Origin: Lishizhenia tianjinensis
GTDB lineage: Bacteria > Bacteroidota > Bacteroidia > Flavobacteriales_D > Crocinitomicaceae
Assembly (NCBI GenBank): GCA_943330745.2
Contig: CALQIX020000001.1
Span: forward strand, 62,001-126,000
Length of the DNA: 64,000 bases
Direction of reading: 5' to 3'
A program made the position numbers and the translations under genes. Below are positions 26,915 to 36,292 of the stretch, one piece after another (position 1 is the first letter of the stretch; every line of letters begins with the position of its first letter). The notes below the pieces were generated by a model. It was not told where the DNA came from. It ran no database searches and worked only from the letters and a program-made list of their open reading frames with translations.

Positions 26915-28592
26915 AATATTCTGTTTTTTCAATTTTTAGATTAAGCGATTTATTTGTTGAGCCTAGGTCTGCCGCCTTTTTCCAATACGTTAACGCATTT
27001 TTTTTATCCCCTGTTTTAAAATAAGCATCGCCCAAGTGTTCTGTTAACATATTATCCGCTTGCTCTGTGTAAATCGCAAGAAAAATAGCAAGTGCATCTG
27101 CATATTTACCATCTTGAAAATAAACATACCCCTGCGTGTCTTTAAATTTTGAACTTGAGTTTAATCCAACTACCTCATTAATTAAACGAGTAGCCAAAGA
27201 AAGGTCGTTCTTATAAAAAGCCAAACGATATGCGAAATTATTCTTCAAAATTATATTTTTAGGATCTAAATCTAATGCCGCCTCATAATTATCTTTTGCT
27301 TTGCCAATTTCCTTCTTCCCAAAATAAGCCTCACCCAACTGACCATGAAATTCTGCTAACAACGGATCATTGGGCTTAACAAAGTCTATTCCATTTGTTA
27401 CTAATTCAATAGCCTCATCGTACTTTTTTAATTGATTGGAAGCTAATCCTGCCATTAAATATACATTAGCCACAGTTGGAAACAACTCCAAACAGGCCAA
27501 TGCATTGCTTTGTAATTCAGTGAAATTCTTTAATTCATAATCGAGTAATAAAACCTCTTGCCAGATCAAGTACTTGGACTTATCGTATTCTAAGGCCTTC
27601 TTATAAGCAAGTAAAGCTTCCTTTTTCTTGTCAATTCGCTGCAGAAAATCGCCTTTAAACGTATACGATTTTGCATTGTCAGGAAAAACTTCGGTAATGT
27701 AATTTACCAAATCTTCCATTATTTCATTGGAAGCGTTGACATCAAATAATTGAATGGCCATTTTCATTCGATCATCCAATGCTAAATCACATTTTATTGC
27801 CAAAACAAATTCTTGAATACCTTTCTCACGTTGATTTGATCGAAAATAGTAATCACCTAAAAGCTTGTGTGCGTTTCCATTGCCTGGATCTGCTTTAACG
27901 AGCAATTCCATGGTTTGAAATGCTTTATCATCTTGCTTAGTTTCAAAATAATAATCAATTTCTGTGGCAATTAATCGTGCATCCTTAGGGAATTTTTGTT
28001 TCGCTTTTTCAATTGTTAGTAGAGCCTCTTTTTCATTTTTTACTTTGAGATACAAATAAAACTTTCGGATAGAAATGCTCGTATTAATTCCGATTTCATT
28101 CTCGGTTTTTGTCAACATTTCTATAGCTTCTGAAATTTTTCCTGTGTTTTCAAGTAGGGATGCATATTCAAAAAGCCATTCTGCTTTATTGGGTTGAAGC
28201 TTTAAAAGTTGTTTGTATATTTTTGAAGCATTTTCTTGATCATTCAACTCTTTGTACATGTATGCTAATTCTTGCAAATACCATGTATTTAAGGGATCAA
28301 GTTCTGCTGCTTTTTTAGTGGAAATTGAAGCGTTTTGCACATCGTTTTTCATCAAATAACATTGTGCTAATGCAAAATGTGGAGCATCTTCCTTTGGAGA
28401 TAATTGACTTGCCTTATTGAAAAAATTAATTGCTTCCTCCAATTGCCCACTCATTTTTGCGCGTAATCCTTGATGAAACTGTTGTATAAATTCTTTATTT
28501 TCCGTTGGAAGATTTGAGGATTCCTTATTGGTAGAAACTACCTTACAAGAGGTCAAAACTAAACCGATTAACACGAATTTAAGAACGTGCAT
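26898..28592 (-). CDS. Tetratricopeptide-repeat lipoprotein
   Basis: About 564 residues from ATG 28592 (MHVLKFVLIGLVLTSC), chosen because it gives a lipoprotein signal; the longer frame to 28670 lies inside the upstream gene. After the lipidated Cys, the protein is a string of roughly ten or more TPR units, for example AINFFNKASQLSPKEDAPHF, ASKIYKQLLKLQPNKAEWLF and AKDNYEAALDLDPKN. It probably acts as a protein-interaction scaffold in the envelope, perhaps with the DUF4292 and EnvC-like proteins it is coupled to. It starts 4 bases after the nucleotidyltransferase stop. Confidence 0.85.
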   Translation of the reverse strand: MHVLKFVLIGLVLTSCKVVSTNKESSNLPTENKEFIQQFHQGLRAKMSGQLEEAINFFNKASQLSPKEDAPHFALAQCYLMKNDVQNASISTKKAAELDPLNTWYLQELAYMYKELNDQENASKIYKQLLKLQPNKAEWLFEYASLLENTGKISEAIEMLTKTENEIGINTSISIRKFYLYLKVKNEKEALLTIEKAKQKFPKDARLIATEIDYYFETKQDDKAFQTMELLVKADPGNGNAHKLLGDYYFRSNQREKGIQEFVLAIKCDLALDDRMKMAIQLFDVNASNEIMEDLVNYITEVFPDNAKSYTFKGDFLQRIDKKKEALLAYKKALEYDKSKYLIWQEVLLLDYELKNFTELQSNALACLELFPTVANVYLMAGLASNQLKKYDEAIELVTNGIDFVKPNDPLLAEFHGQLGEAYFGKKEIGKAKDNYEAALDLDPKNIILKNNFAYRLAFYKNDLSLATRLINEVVGLNSSSKFKDTQGYVYFQDGKYADALAIFLAIYTEQADNMLTEHLGDAYFKTGDKKNALTYWKKAADLGSTNKSLNLKIEKTEYYEPNY

Positions 28593-28596
28593 ACAC

Positions 28597-29607
28597 TTAA
28601 ATATGAATTGTAGAATAATCTCCCAAGCTAAGATTCGCTTTTTGTCCTTGAACGGTAGCATGTGATCCAATCATAGAATCTTTAAGTATTGAATCCAAAA
28701 TTGATGAATTATTTTGAATAATAGAGTTTCGCACTACGCTATTTCTCACCTTTGACCCAGCTCCTAATGAAACATGTGGACCAACTACTGAATTTTCTAT
28801 CACCACTCCTTCCCCGATGAAACAAGGCGGTATAATAGTAGCGTTCAATACCTTAACATCATCATGAACTAGATTCCTATTTTTCGCCCAATCGTATTCC
28901 AAAACACGCTGATTCGTATGAACCGTTACCTCTTTATTGCCACAGTCTAACCATTCGGATACAGTTCCTGGTTTCAATTTAAAACCTGCTTCCGTTAACC
29001 TCCGCATCGCATCGGGAAGTTGGTATTCCCCTCCTTTCATTACTTGGTTATCAATCAAGTAATTCAATTCTTGTTTCAAGCGATTTCCATCTTTGAAATA
29101 ATAAATTCCGATCATGGCCAAATCTGAAACAAATTCTTTTGGTTTTTCTACAAAATCGATAATATTGCCCTCCACATCCAATTGAACAACACCGAATGCA
29201 CTTGGATCTTCGATTTGATTCACCCATAAAATACCATCTACCGTAGGGTCCAATTTAAAATCGGCTTGAAACAAGGTATCGGCAAAGGCAATAACTACAG
29301 GACCTTCCAAGGCGGATTCAGCGCACAAAACCGCATGGGCAGTACCTAAAGGTTCATGTTGGTAATGAATGGTTCCTTTTGCGCCCAAACTAGCTGCAAC
29401 AGCAATGAGTTCATTTTCAACTTGTGTTCCAAAATCACCGATAATAAAAGCGATTTCATCGATAGGATCGGTACAAACTTCCGCTATATCCTCGACTAAT
29501 CTATGTACAATTGGTTTACCTCCAACTGGCACAAGGGGTTTTGGAATTGTCAATGTATGAGGACGTAATCTACTTCCTCTTCCTGCCATCGGCACAATAA
29601 TTTTCAT
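28597..29607 (-). CDS. NDP-sugar pyrophosphorylase with left-handed beta-helix
   Basis: 336 residues. The N-terminal nucleotidyltransferase signature is PMAGRGSRLRPHTLTIPKPL, followed by GKPIVHRLVED and the metal-site region VVIAFADTLFQ. The C-terminal ~90 residues are hexapeptide-like (VVIENSVVGPHVSLGAGSKV), forming a left-handed beta-helix. It makes a nucleotide-activated sugar (such as dTDP-glucose or GDP-mannose) for surface polysaccharides; base and sugar specificity cannot be read from the sequence. It sits between dut and the TPR gene, a common Bacteroidota arrangement. Confidence 0.88.
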   Translation of the reverse strand: MKIIVPMAGRGSRLRPHTLTIPKPLVPVGGKPIVHRLVEDIAEVCTDPIDEIAFIIGDFGTQVENELIAVAASLGAKGTIHYQHEPLGTAHAVLCAESALEGPVVIAFADTLFQADFKLDPTVDGILWVNQIEDPSAFGVVQLDVEGNIIDFVEKPKEFVSDLAMIGIYYFKDGNRLKQELNYLIDNQVMKGGEYQLPDAMRRLTEAGFKLKPGTVSEWLDCGNKEVTVHTNQRVLEYDWAKNRNLVHDDVKVLNATIIPPCFIGEGVVIENSVVGPHVSLGAGSKVRNSVVRNSIIQNNSSILDSILKDSMIGSHATVQGQKANLSLGDYSTIHI

Positions 29608-29626
29608 AGCATTAAATATTATTCAA

Positions 29627-30064
29627 TTAACTTTTATTTCCTGTACTACCAAAACCACCCGTTCCTCTATCCGTGTTGGATAAATTTTCAGTAACTGACC
29701 ATTCAGCTTGTTCAACCCGAGCAAAAACCAATTGTGCGATTCTCTCTCCAGGTTCAATAACAACACTTTCAGCCGATAAATTGACCAAAATCACGCCAAC
29801 TTCTCCCCGGTAATCGGCATCAATTGTTCCAGGTGAATTTAAAACGGTAATTCCTTTTTTCAGTGCAAGTCCACTTCTTGGCCTTACTTGACATTCATAC
29901 CCATCAGGAATTTCCATGTATAAGCCAGTCGGAAACAATCTACGTTCCATCGGTTTTAACTCAACTGAAGTCTCCATATTCGCTCTGATATCCATTCCTG
30001 CAGACAAACTTGTTTCGTATTTAGGTAATTCGAATGCCGAATGAAATTTAACTTTTACCTGCAT
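29627..30064 (-). CDS. dut: dUTP diphosphatase
   Basis: 145 residues, standard trimeric dUTPase. Conserved motifs in order: [46 protein letters not shown], and the mobile C-terminal arm [10 protein letters not shown] that closes over the nucleotide. It hydrolyses dUTP to dUMP, keeping uracil out of DNA and supplying thymidylate synthesis. It lies 9 bases after clpX on the same strand, in an apparent clpP-clpX-dut-nucleotidyltransferase run. Confidence 0.97.
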   Translation of the reverse strand: MQVKVKFHSAFELPKYETSLSAGMDIRANMETSVELKPMERRLFPTGLYMEIPDGYECQVRPRSGLALKKGITVLNSPGTIDADYRGEVGVILVNLSAESVVIEPGERIAQLVFARVEQAEWSVTENLSNTDRGTGGFGSTGNKS

Positions 30065-30073
30065 AAATTAAAT

Positions 30074-31318
30074 TTAAGAAACTGCTTTTAAAATGGAAAA
30101 TTTAGATTTAGAAAATTGATCCTCAGCAAATTGACGCGTAAGCCTATATGATTTTTTACCCGATGTTGGAAGGTTAAACATAGCATCTGTTAAAATTGCT
30201 TCACATATCGAACGGAGACCACGAGCACCCAATTTGAATTCCACAGCTTTTGTTACAATAAAATCCAACGCATCATTATCAAATGTAAGTTTAACATCAT
30301 CTAAATCAAATAGCTTCGTGTATTGTTTAGTCAATGCATTCTTTGGTTCAGTTAATATTCGACGCAAACTAATTTCATCAAGTGGCTCCAAATAACTTAA
30401 AACTGGAAAACGTCCAATGAGCTCTGGAATTAAACCAAAACTTTTTATATCGGTTGGATTTATGTATCGCAATAACGAATCTTGTTCAATACGTTGAGAT
30501 TGATCCGAAGAAAATCCAATTGTTTGTTTGTTGACCCTTCCCGCAATGATTTTTTCAATTCCATCAAAAGCGCCACCACAAATAAACAAAATATTGCGCG
30601 TGTCAATTTGAACCATTTTTTGTTCTGGATGCTTACGGCCTCCTTGAGGTGGAACACTAGAAACAGTACCTTCTAATAATTTTAACAAAGCTTGTTGCAC
30701 CCCTTCACCTGAAACATCACGTGTGATTGAAGGATTATCCCCTTTTCTCGCGATCTTATCTACCTCATCGATAAAAACAATACCCCGTTGTGCATTTTCC
30801 ACATTAAAATCTGCTGATTGTAAAAGACGAGATAAAATACTTTCAACATCCTCTCCCACATACCCGGCTTCTGTTAAAACCGTTGCATCAGCGATACAAA
30901 AAGGAACATTGAGCAATTTAGCAATTGTTTTTGCCAATAACGTTTTTCCCGTTCCCGTTCTACCAACTAACATAATATTGGATTTTTCAATCTCTACCTC
31001 CTCCGCTTTTGAAGGATTATTTATTCGCTTGTAATGATTATAGACGGCAACAGCCAAAACACGTTTCGCTTCTTCTTGACCAATTACATATTCATCCAAG
31101 AAAGTTTTGATTTCAAGTGGTTTCTTCACTTGAAAACCACTACCAGAATTGGTTTTAATATCTTTATCACCCTGCTTATACGTAAATTCATCACGAATAA
31201 TTCGTTCCGCTTGAATTGCACAAGAATCGCAAATGTGTCCTGTAACACCTGCAATCAACATGCCCACTTGAGACCTATTTGAGCCACAAAATGAGCAGTT
31301 GGCTTCTTTTTTAGCCAT
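30074..31318 (-). CDS. clpX: ClpX, ATP-binding subunit of ClpXP protease
   Basis: 414 residues. The N-terminal zinc finger is CSFC...CDSC (Cys8, Cys11, Cys30, Cys33). The AAA+ core has Walker A (GRTGTGKT), Walker B ([13 protein letters not shown]) and the pore loop GYVGEDVES; the RLIGRFP-type sensor region is [12 protein letters not shown]. ClpX unfolds tagged proteins and feeds them to ClpP, whose gene is 17 bases upstream. All features are intact. Confidence 0.97.
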   Translation of the reverse strand: MAKKEANCSFCGSNRSQVGMLIAGVTGHICDSCAIQAERIIRDEFTYKQGDKDIKTNSGSGFQVKKPLEIKTFLDEYVIGQEEAKRVLAVAVYNHYKRINNPSKAEEVEIEKSNIMLVGRTGTGKTLLAKTIAKLLNVPFCIADATVLTEAGYVGEDVESILSRLLQSADFNVENAQRGIVFIDEVDKIARKGDNPSITRDVSGEGVQQALLKLLEGTVSSVPPQGGRKHPEQKMVQIDTRNILFICGGAFDGIEKIIAGRVNKQTIGFSSDQSQRIEQDSLLRYINPTDIKSFGLIPELIGRFPVLSYLEPLDEISLRRILTEPKNALTKQYTKLFDLDDVKLTFDNDALDFIVTKAVEFKLGARGLRSICEAILTDAMFNLPTSGKKSYRLTRQFAEDQFSKSKFSILKAVS

Positions 31319-31335
31319 TGAAAAATGAATTTAAA

Positions 31336-32004
31336 TTATTTCGGATTACGTAATAAAATTTCATCGACCATTCCGTAGTCTTTTGCTTCTTCCGAAGTCA
31401 TCCAATAATCACGATCTGAATCCGCCCAAACTTTTTCATAATCTTGTTTACTGTGATGGGCTATAATATCATATAATTCTTTTTTCAATTTTTGAATCTC
31501 ACGTGCAGTAATTTCGATATCTGAAGCTTGACCTTGTGCTCCTCCTAGAGGTTGGTGAATCATCACACGAGAATGTTTCAAAGCAGAACGTTTGCCATCA
31601 GCACCTGCACACAACAATACAGCTCCCATGGAAGCAGCCATTCCGGTACAAATCGTAGCTACATCCGGTCTAATGTATTGCATGGTATCATAAATTCCCA
31701 AACCAGCATAAACTGATCCACCAGGAGAATTTAAATAAATTTGGATGTCTTTTTTCGCATCAGCTGATTCCAAAAACAATAATTGTGCATTGATAATATT
31801 GGCTACCTGATCATTGATACCAGTTCCTAAGAAAATAATACGATCCATCATTAATCGAGAGAAAACATCCATTTGCGTCATATTCAATGATCTTTCTTCA
31901 ATGATATATGGAGTTAGGGAAGATTCAATGTAATGTTCAACATGCATACTGCTAAGGCCCATGTGTTTGGTAGCGTATTTTCTAAATTCGTTATAATCCG
32001 TCAT
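31336..32004 (-). CDS. clpP: ClpP protease proteolytic subunit
   Basis: 222 residues. Catalytic Ser is in GMAASMGAV, His in RVMIHQPLGG, and the third residue in the DYWMTSEEAKDYG region. NSPGGSVYAGLGIYDTMQ is the conserved substrate-binding stretch. It forms the tetradecameric barrel that degrades substrates delivered by ClpX. The N-terminus is about 25 residues longer than the processed form, consistent with a propeptide. First gene of the minus-strand clp run, divergent from a glycosyltransferase-like gene. Confidence 0.97.
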   Translation of the reverse strand: MTDYNEFRKYATKHMGLSSMHVEHYIESSLTPYIIEERSLNMTQMDVFSRLMMDRIIFLGTGINDQVANIINAQLLFLESADAKKDIQIYLNSPGGSVYAGLGIYDTMQYIRPDVATICTGMAASMGAVLLCAGADGKRSALKHSRVMIHQPLGGAQGQASDIEITAREIQKLKKELYDIIAHHSKQDYEKVWADSDRDYWMTSEEAKDYGMVDEILLRNPK

Positions 32005-32108
32005 AAGAGTGAGTTTTTCAATTTAAGCCTTAAAGGTAATGAAAGAAATCATTTCTCTTTCATTCCTGTCAAATTTCATCTTATTTTTCACACTAATTAT
32101 CTTTTGAT

Positions 32109-32116
32109 TAGTTTTG
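32109..32116 (+). promoter_or_regulatory. -7 promoter box (TAgtTTTG) just before the glycosyltransferase-like gene
   Basis: An exact TAnnTTTG match ending 7 bases before ATG 32124, predicting a leader of about 4 bases. No clear -33 TTG is visible. Confidence 0.45.
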
Positions 32117-32123
32117 AACCTGA

Positions 32124-33065
32124 ATGAATTTATCTGAGGTTCACGAAAAAAAAATTCTGATTTCATGCTTAAATTGGGGCATGGGTCATGTTTCACGGTG
32201 CATTGGACTGATTCAAAAATTGGAAAAGCAAAAGAATACCTGTGTTGTTGCAGGAAATGAAGTTCAACTTACAGTTTTTAAAACTTATTTCCCTGATATT
32301 CAAACAATTAAACACGATGAATACCCCTTTAATTTCTCGAATGAAATCTCTTTTTTTCAATCATTATGGAACCAAAAAAACAAAATACTTCAATTTATTC
32401 GTGCAGAAAAAGCGTTTGCCCAAAAAATCGTCGTTGAAAATAAAATAGACCTAGTTATTTCAGACCATCGTTATGGTTTTGTAACAAAGGCTTGTCCTTG
32501 CATTTTTCTCACTCACCAATTAAATCCTAAATTGAAAGGACTAAGTAAACTATTCATTTTTTTTCACAATTATTGGATGAGACAATTTGATTTCACCTGG
32601 GTTGTAGATGACCCAAGCATTAATTTAGCTGGAGATTTATCCAAATCAAGTAAGCGCACATGTACCTATTACATTGGATTATTATCGCGATTTGAAAATA
32701 AACCAAATAATTCTATTCTAAAAAAACCAAATTCCTTATTGCTCCTGAGCGGACCTGGCGTGCACCATGATTTTTTATTCAAGTCCTTTATTTCGAATTG
32801 CCCAGAAAACCAACGAAAAATTATTTTAGGTAGCCCAAAAGCAATTAATTCACTTCAAGTAGAAAATCAAACTATAGAAAAGATAGGAACCAATGACTGG
32901 AGAATTATCGATAACTATTTATTGGAATCCGCCAATGTTTATTCGTTCTCAGGTTATTCGACGCTTATGGATCTTTACTTTCTGAAGTGCCAAAAACACT
33001 TGATTCCTTGCCCTAACCAGTGGGAACAAATCTATTTATCTGAAATACACGAAGACATTTCATGA
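32124..33065 (+). CDS. GT-B glycosyltransferase-like protein (MurG/family 28-related)
   Basis: 313 residues. The opening KILISCLNWGMGHVSRCIGL is the glycine-rich N-terminal loop of GT28-like sugar transferases, and the middle DLVISDHRYGF and LTHQL match that group. The C-terminal half has LLLLSGPG and a late SGYSTLMDLYFLK, corresponding to the nucleotide-sugar binding end where MurG has a GGxxT motif. It may transfer a sugar in glycan or glycolipid synthesis; the acceptor is unknown. It has no signal peptide, so it is cytoplasmic or membrane-attached. Confidence 0.75.
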   Translation: MNLSEVHEKKILISCLNWGMGHVSRCIGLIQKLEKQKNTCVVAGNEVQLTVFKTYFPDIQTIKHDEYPFNFSNEISFFQSLWNQKNKILQFIRAEKAFAQKIVVENKIDLVISDHRYGFVTKACPCIFLTHQLNPKLKGLSKLFIFFHNYWMRQFDFTWVVDDPSINLAGDLSKSSKRTCTYYIGLLSRFENKPNNSILKKPNSLLLLSGPGVHHDFLFKSFISNCPENQRKIILGSPKAINSLQVENQTIEKIGTNDWRIIDNYLLESANVYSFSGYSTLMDLYFLKCQKHLIPCPNQWEQIYLSEIHEDIS

Positions 33066-33095
33066 TGCAAATTTTCGCATTTAACTCTTTTAGTT

Positions 33096-33103
33096 TAATT
33101 TCG
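33096..33103 (+). promoter_or_regulatory. -7 promoter box (TAatTTcG, one mismatch) for the M1 aminopeptidase
   Basis: Seven of eight consensus-relevant positions fit TAnnTTTG. It ends 7 bases before ATG 33111, the same close spacing as at 32109. Confidence 0.3.
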
Positions 33104-33110
33104 TGATTCC

Positions 33111-35057
33111 ATGAAAAAAATCATGCTTTATTCTATTTTAATTGGCTTAGTCGGTTTGACTTCCTGTCAAGAGATGGAAAAAAAGAAAGCGAAACAAAAG
33201 ACAACTTGGGTTGACACGGAAAAAGACGACCACAGTTATGCCAACGTTACTCAAGTTAGAACAAGCCACTTGCACCTAGATTTAGATGTTAATTTCAAAA
33301 ACAAAACGATCTATGGAGTGGCTCGCCACACGCTCGGAAAGCATAGTTCTGACACAATAATTTTTGATATCAAACACCTTCAAATTCAAAAAATAACACT
33401 TGGAAAAAAAGGATCGGAAATAGAATCCGAATTCGTTATTGGTCCTTGGGACAAAGACTCTATTTTAGGACAACCGTTGATTGTTGGACTTAGTAAATCT
33501 ACACAATTTGTCAATATTTATTACCAAACTACCTCCCGGACAGAAGCCATTGATTGGCTTGATCCAGTTCAAACAGAAGGAAAGACACATCCGTTTTTAT
33601 ATACACAAGGACAACCTATTTTAACTCGAACATGGATTCCGTTGCAAGATTCCCCTTTAAATCGCTTTACTTACAGCGCAGATGTGAAAGTACCTAACGA
33701 ATTAATGGCAGTCATGAGTGCTGAAAATCCGATCAAAAAAAATGATAAAGGACAGTACCATTTTGAGATGAAACAAGCAATACCAAGCTACTTAATTGCC
33801 CTTTCTGTTGGAAACATAGATTACGCCCCTATTTCCAATAAATGTGGGGTTTATGCTGAACCAGAGTTGCTTTCTGTTGCAAAAAATGAATTTGAAGATT
33901 TACCAAAAATGATTTCAGTTGCAGAGAAATTATATGGACCGTATCGATGGGGGAAATATGATTTGTTGGTCCTACCCTACTCATTTCCATATGGTGGAAT
34001 GGAAAATCCGTGTTTAACCTTTGTTAATCCAACCATCATTGCCGGGGATAAAAGTTTGGTTTCGGTGATTGCACATGAACTAGCACATTCATGGTCGGGT
34101 AATTTAGTGACCAATCGCACGTGGAATGACTTTTGGCTCAACGAAGGGTTTACTGTGTATTTTGAGCACAGAATCATGGAAGAGATAGCAGATTCAGAAT
34201 ATGTTGAAATGCTTGCTTTAATTGAGCTTGGAGAATTAAAAAACGAATTAAAACAATTTAAAAAAGAAAATCGATTGGCTGATACACACCTGAAGCTTGA
34301 TCTAAAAAATCGAAATCCCGGAGATGGTCTAACCCAAGTAGCCTATATAAAGGGTGCATTCTTTTTAAAAACACTTGAAGAAACCGTTGGAAGAGAAAAA
34401 ATGGATGTTTTCTTAACTAATTATTTCAACACTTTTGCATTTCAAACAATAAGCACCGAAAAGTTTATTGAGTATTTAAACAACGAATTACTTGAGCCGA
34501 ACCAAATTAAATTCAATACGGATGAATGGGTATATCAACCAGGCATTCCAAAAAACTGCCTAAAAATTCAATCGAAAAAATTCAAGCACATGCAACAACT
34601 TGCTAAATCTTTCGCAGCAGGAGATGATATTTTCGAACCCAAAACAACCTATGAACCAATACCAAAATCCTGGCGTAAAAAACGTGTTACCAAGCAAATT
34701 CAGCGTTCTGATTACTCTACCCAAGAATGGATCGAATTCATTCGATCACTCCCCATGTTTATGGATCCAGAAAAACTTGCTTTAGCCGATGCTTACATGA
34801 ATTTTTCACGCTGGGGCAATGCAGAAGTAATGACAGAATGGTATTTGCTTTCTATTCGCAGTGACTACAAGCCAGCATTTTTACCCATGGAACAATTCAT
34901 TACAAAAGTGGGTAGAAGAAAATACTTGTTACCTATTTATTCTGAATTAAATAAAACCCCCGATCACAGACTCTTAGCATTGTCTATATTTGAAACCGCT
35001 AAACAAAACTATCATTTCATTTCACGAAATTCAGTAACAGAACTTTTAGGTTTGTAA
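33111..35057 (+). CDS. M1 family aminopeptidase lipoprotein (leukotriene A4 hydrolase-like)
   Basis: 648 residues. The lipobox is VGLTSC, so the mature protein is envelope-anchored. The M1 exopeptidase motif is YGGMENPC and the zinc site is HELAH (His322, Glu323, His326) with the third ligand Glu345 in LNEGF. The last ~130 residues are helical and resemble the C-terminal armadillo domain of leukotriene A4 hydrolase-type aminopeptidases. It trims N-terminal residues from peptides and, with the S46 and M28 enzymes, supports protein-based nutrition. No frame damage. Confidence 0.93.
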   Translation: MKKIMLYSILIGLVGLTSCQEMEKKKAKQKTTWVDTEKDDHSYANVTQVRTSHLHLDLDVNFKNKTIYGVARHTLGKHSSDTIIFDIKHLQIQKITLGKKGSEIESEFVIGPWDKDSILGQPLIVGLSKSTQFVNIYYQTTSRTEAIDWLDPVQTEGKTHPFLYTQGQPILTRTWIPLQDSPLNRFTYSADVKVPNELMAVMSAENPIKKNDKGQYHFEMKQAIPSYLIALSVGNIDYAPISNKCGVYAEPELLSVAKNEFEDLPKMISVAEKLYGPYRWGKYDLLVLPYSFPYGGMENPCLTFVNPTIIAGDKSLVSVIAHELAHSWSGNLVTNRTWNDFWLNEGFTVYFEHRIMEEIADSEYVEMLALIELGELKNELKQFKKENRLADTHLKLDLKNRNPGDGLTQVAYIKGAFFLKTLEETVGREKMDVFLTNYFNTFAFQTISTEKFIEYLNNELLEPNQIKFNTDEWVYQPGIPKNCLKIQSKKFKHMQQLAKSFAAGDDIFEPKTTYEPIPKSWRKKRVTKQIQRSDYSTQEWIEFIRSLPMFMDPEKLALADAYMNFSRWGNAEVMTEWYLLSIRSDYKPAFLPMEQFITKVGRRKYLLPIYSELNKTPDHRLLALSIFETAKQNYHFISRNSVTELLGL

Positions 35058-35061
35058 ACTA

Positions 35062-35090
35062 TTGAGTGTAGATAAATATTTTTAAATTTG
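35062..35090 (+). promoter_or_regulatory. Promoter for dnaN (TTG -33, TAaaTTTG -7)
   Basis: TTG at 35062-35064 and an exact TAaaTTTG at 35083-35090, separated by 18 bases, fit the Bacteroidota two-element promoter. ATG 35150 is 59 bases downstream, leaving a leader of ~55 bases. Confidence 0.65.
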
Positions 35091-35149
35091 CAATCAGACT
35101 AGAGTTAAAGTACTTAACTTCGTTGCGTTTCAAAAGTTAAACTACACAT

Positions 35150-36265
35150 ATGAATTTCATTGTTTCCAGTAACACCCTATTACGACATCTACAAAGTATT
35201 TCAGGTGTGCTCAGTACAAACAGCAGTTTGCCGATATTAGATAATTTCTTGTTTGAAATTGTTGACAATAAATTAAACGTTCTTGCATCAGATTTAGAAA
35301 CGACTATGATGACTTCATTGGAAGTTCAAATGGAAGAAGCTGGTAAAATTGCTATACCGGCAAAATTATTACTTGATGTACTAAAGAATTTACCAGACCA
35401 ACCTTGTTCTTTTAGAGTTAATGCTGATTTCGGAATTGAAATAGGGTATGATAATGGTAATTCCAAAATGGTTGGTTTTAATGCTGAAGAATATCCAAAA
35501 CTACCTGTTTTAGAAAACAAAAGTTCAGTAAAAATTACAGGAGAGATATTATCAAGAGCAATCAATAAAACTATTTTCGCAACCGGTAACGATGAATTAC
35601 GCCCGGTTATGAGTGGCGTTTACTGCCAATTTTCTGAACAAGAAATCACTTTCGTTGCAACAGATGCTCATAAATTAGTGCGTTATACGCGAAAAGATTT
35701 TGCTGCTGATGGTAATGCTTCATTCATTCTACCGAAGAAGCCGTTGAACCTATTGAAATCAAATGTGCGTGGTGATGAAGAATTAACTATTGAGTTCAAT
35801 ACTTCTAATGCTATATTCACATTCAATGACATAACATTAATTTGTAGATTAATCGATGGAAAATATCCAAACTATGAGGCTGTTATTCCAAAAGAAAATC
35901 CAAATGTATTAACGATTGATAGACAACAGTTTTTAAGCTCTATTAAACGTGTTTCTATTTTTTCAAATAAAACTACGCATCAAATTAAACTAAAGATTAC
36001 TGGATCTGAATTATTGCTTTCTGCAGAAGATTTAGATTTTTCAAATGCAGCTAGCGAAAGACTTACATGTCAATACGATGGCGATGACATGGAAATTGGC
36101 TTTAATTCTCGTTTCCTTATGGATATGTTGAGTAACCTAGACACAACAGAGATTCGTTTGGCCATGAGCATCCCAAGTCGAGCGGGTTTATTGATGCCTA
36201 ATTTACCCGAAAACCAAGAGGAAGACATACTTATGTTAGTGATGCCTGTTATGTTGAATCGATAA
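35150..36265 (+). CDS. dnaN: DNA polymerase III sliding clamp (beta subunit)
   Basis: 371 residues, three-domain beta clamp. N-terminal FIVSSNTLLRHLQSISGVLS and NSSLPILDNFLFE are typical, as are FRVNADFGIEI, RPVMSGVYCQF with TDAHKLVRY in domain 2, and the C-terminal LMLVMPVML. It encircles DNA and tethers polymerase. Here it is not next to dnaA; it is followed by rlmN and ruvB with short spacers, so it may be co-transcribed with them from the promoter at 35062. Confidence 0.97.
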   Translation: MNFIVSSNTLLRHLQSISGVLSTNSSLPILDNFLFEIVDNKLNVLASDLETTMMTSLEVQMEEAGKIAIPAKLLLDVLKNLPDQPCSFRVNADFGIEIGYDNGNSKMVGFNAEEYPKLPVLENKSSVKITGEILSRAINKTIFATGNDELRPVMSGVYCQFSEQEITFVATDAHKLVRYTRKDFAADGNASFILPKKPLNLLKSNVRGDEELTIEFNTSNAIFTFNDITLICRLIDGKYPNYEAVIPKENPNVLTIDRQQFLSSIKRVSIFSNKTTHQIKLKITGSELLLSAEDLDFSNAASERLTCQYDGDDMEIGFNSRFLMDMLSNLDTTEIRLAMSIPSRAGLLMPNLPENQEEDILMLVMPVMLNR

Positions 36266-36292
36266 AGTCAACACAAAGGTCACAACCATTTT

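Noticed and set aside
28593-28670. Longer TPR gene start
   Set aside because: It lies inside the nucleotidyltransferase gene and hides the lipoprotein signal that starts at ATG 28592.
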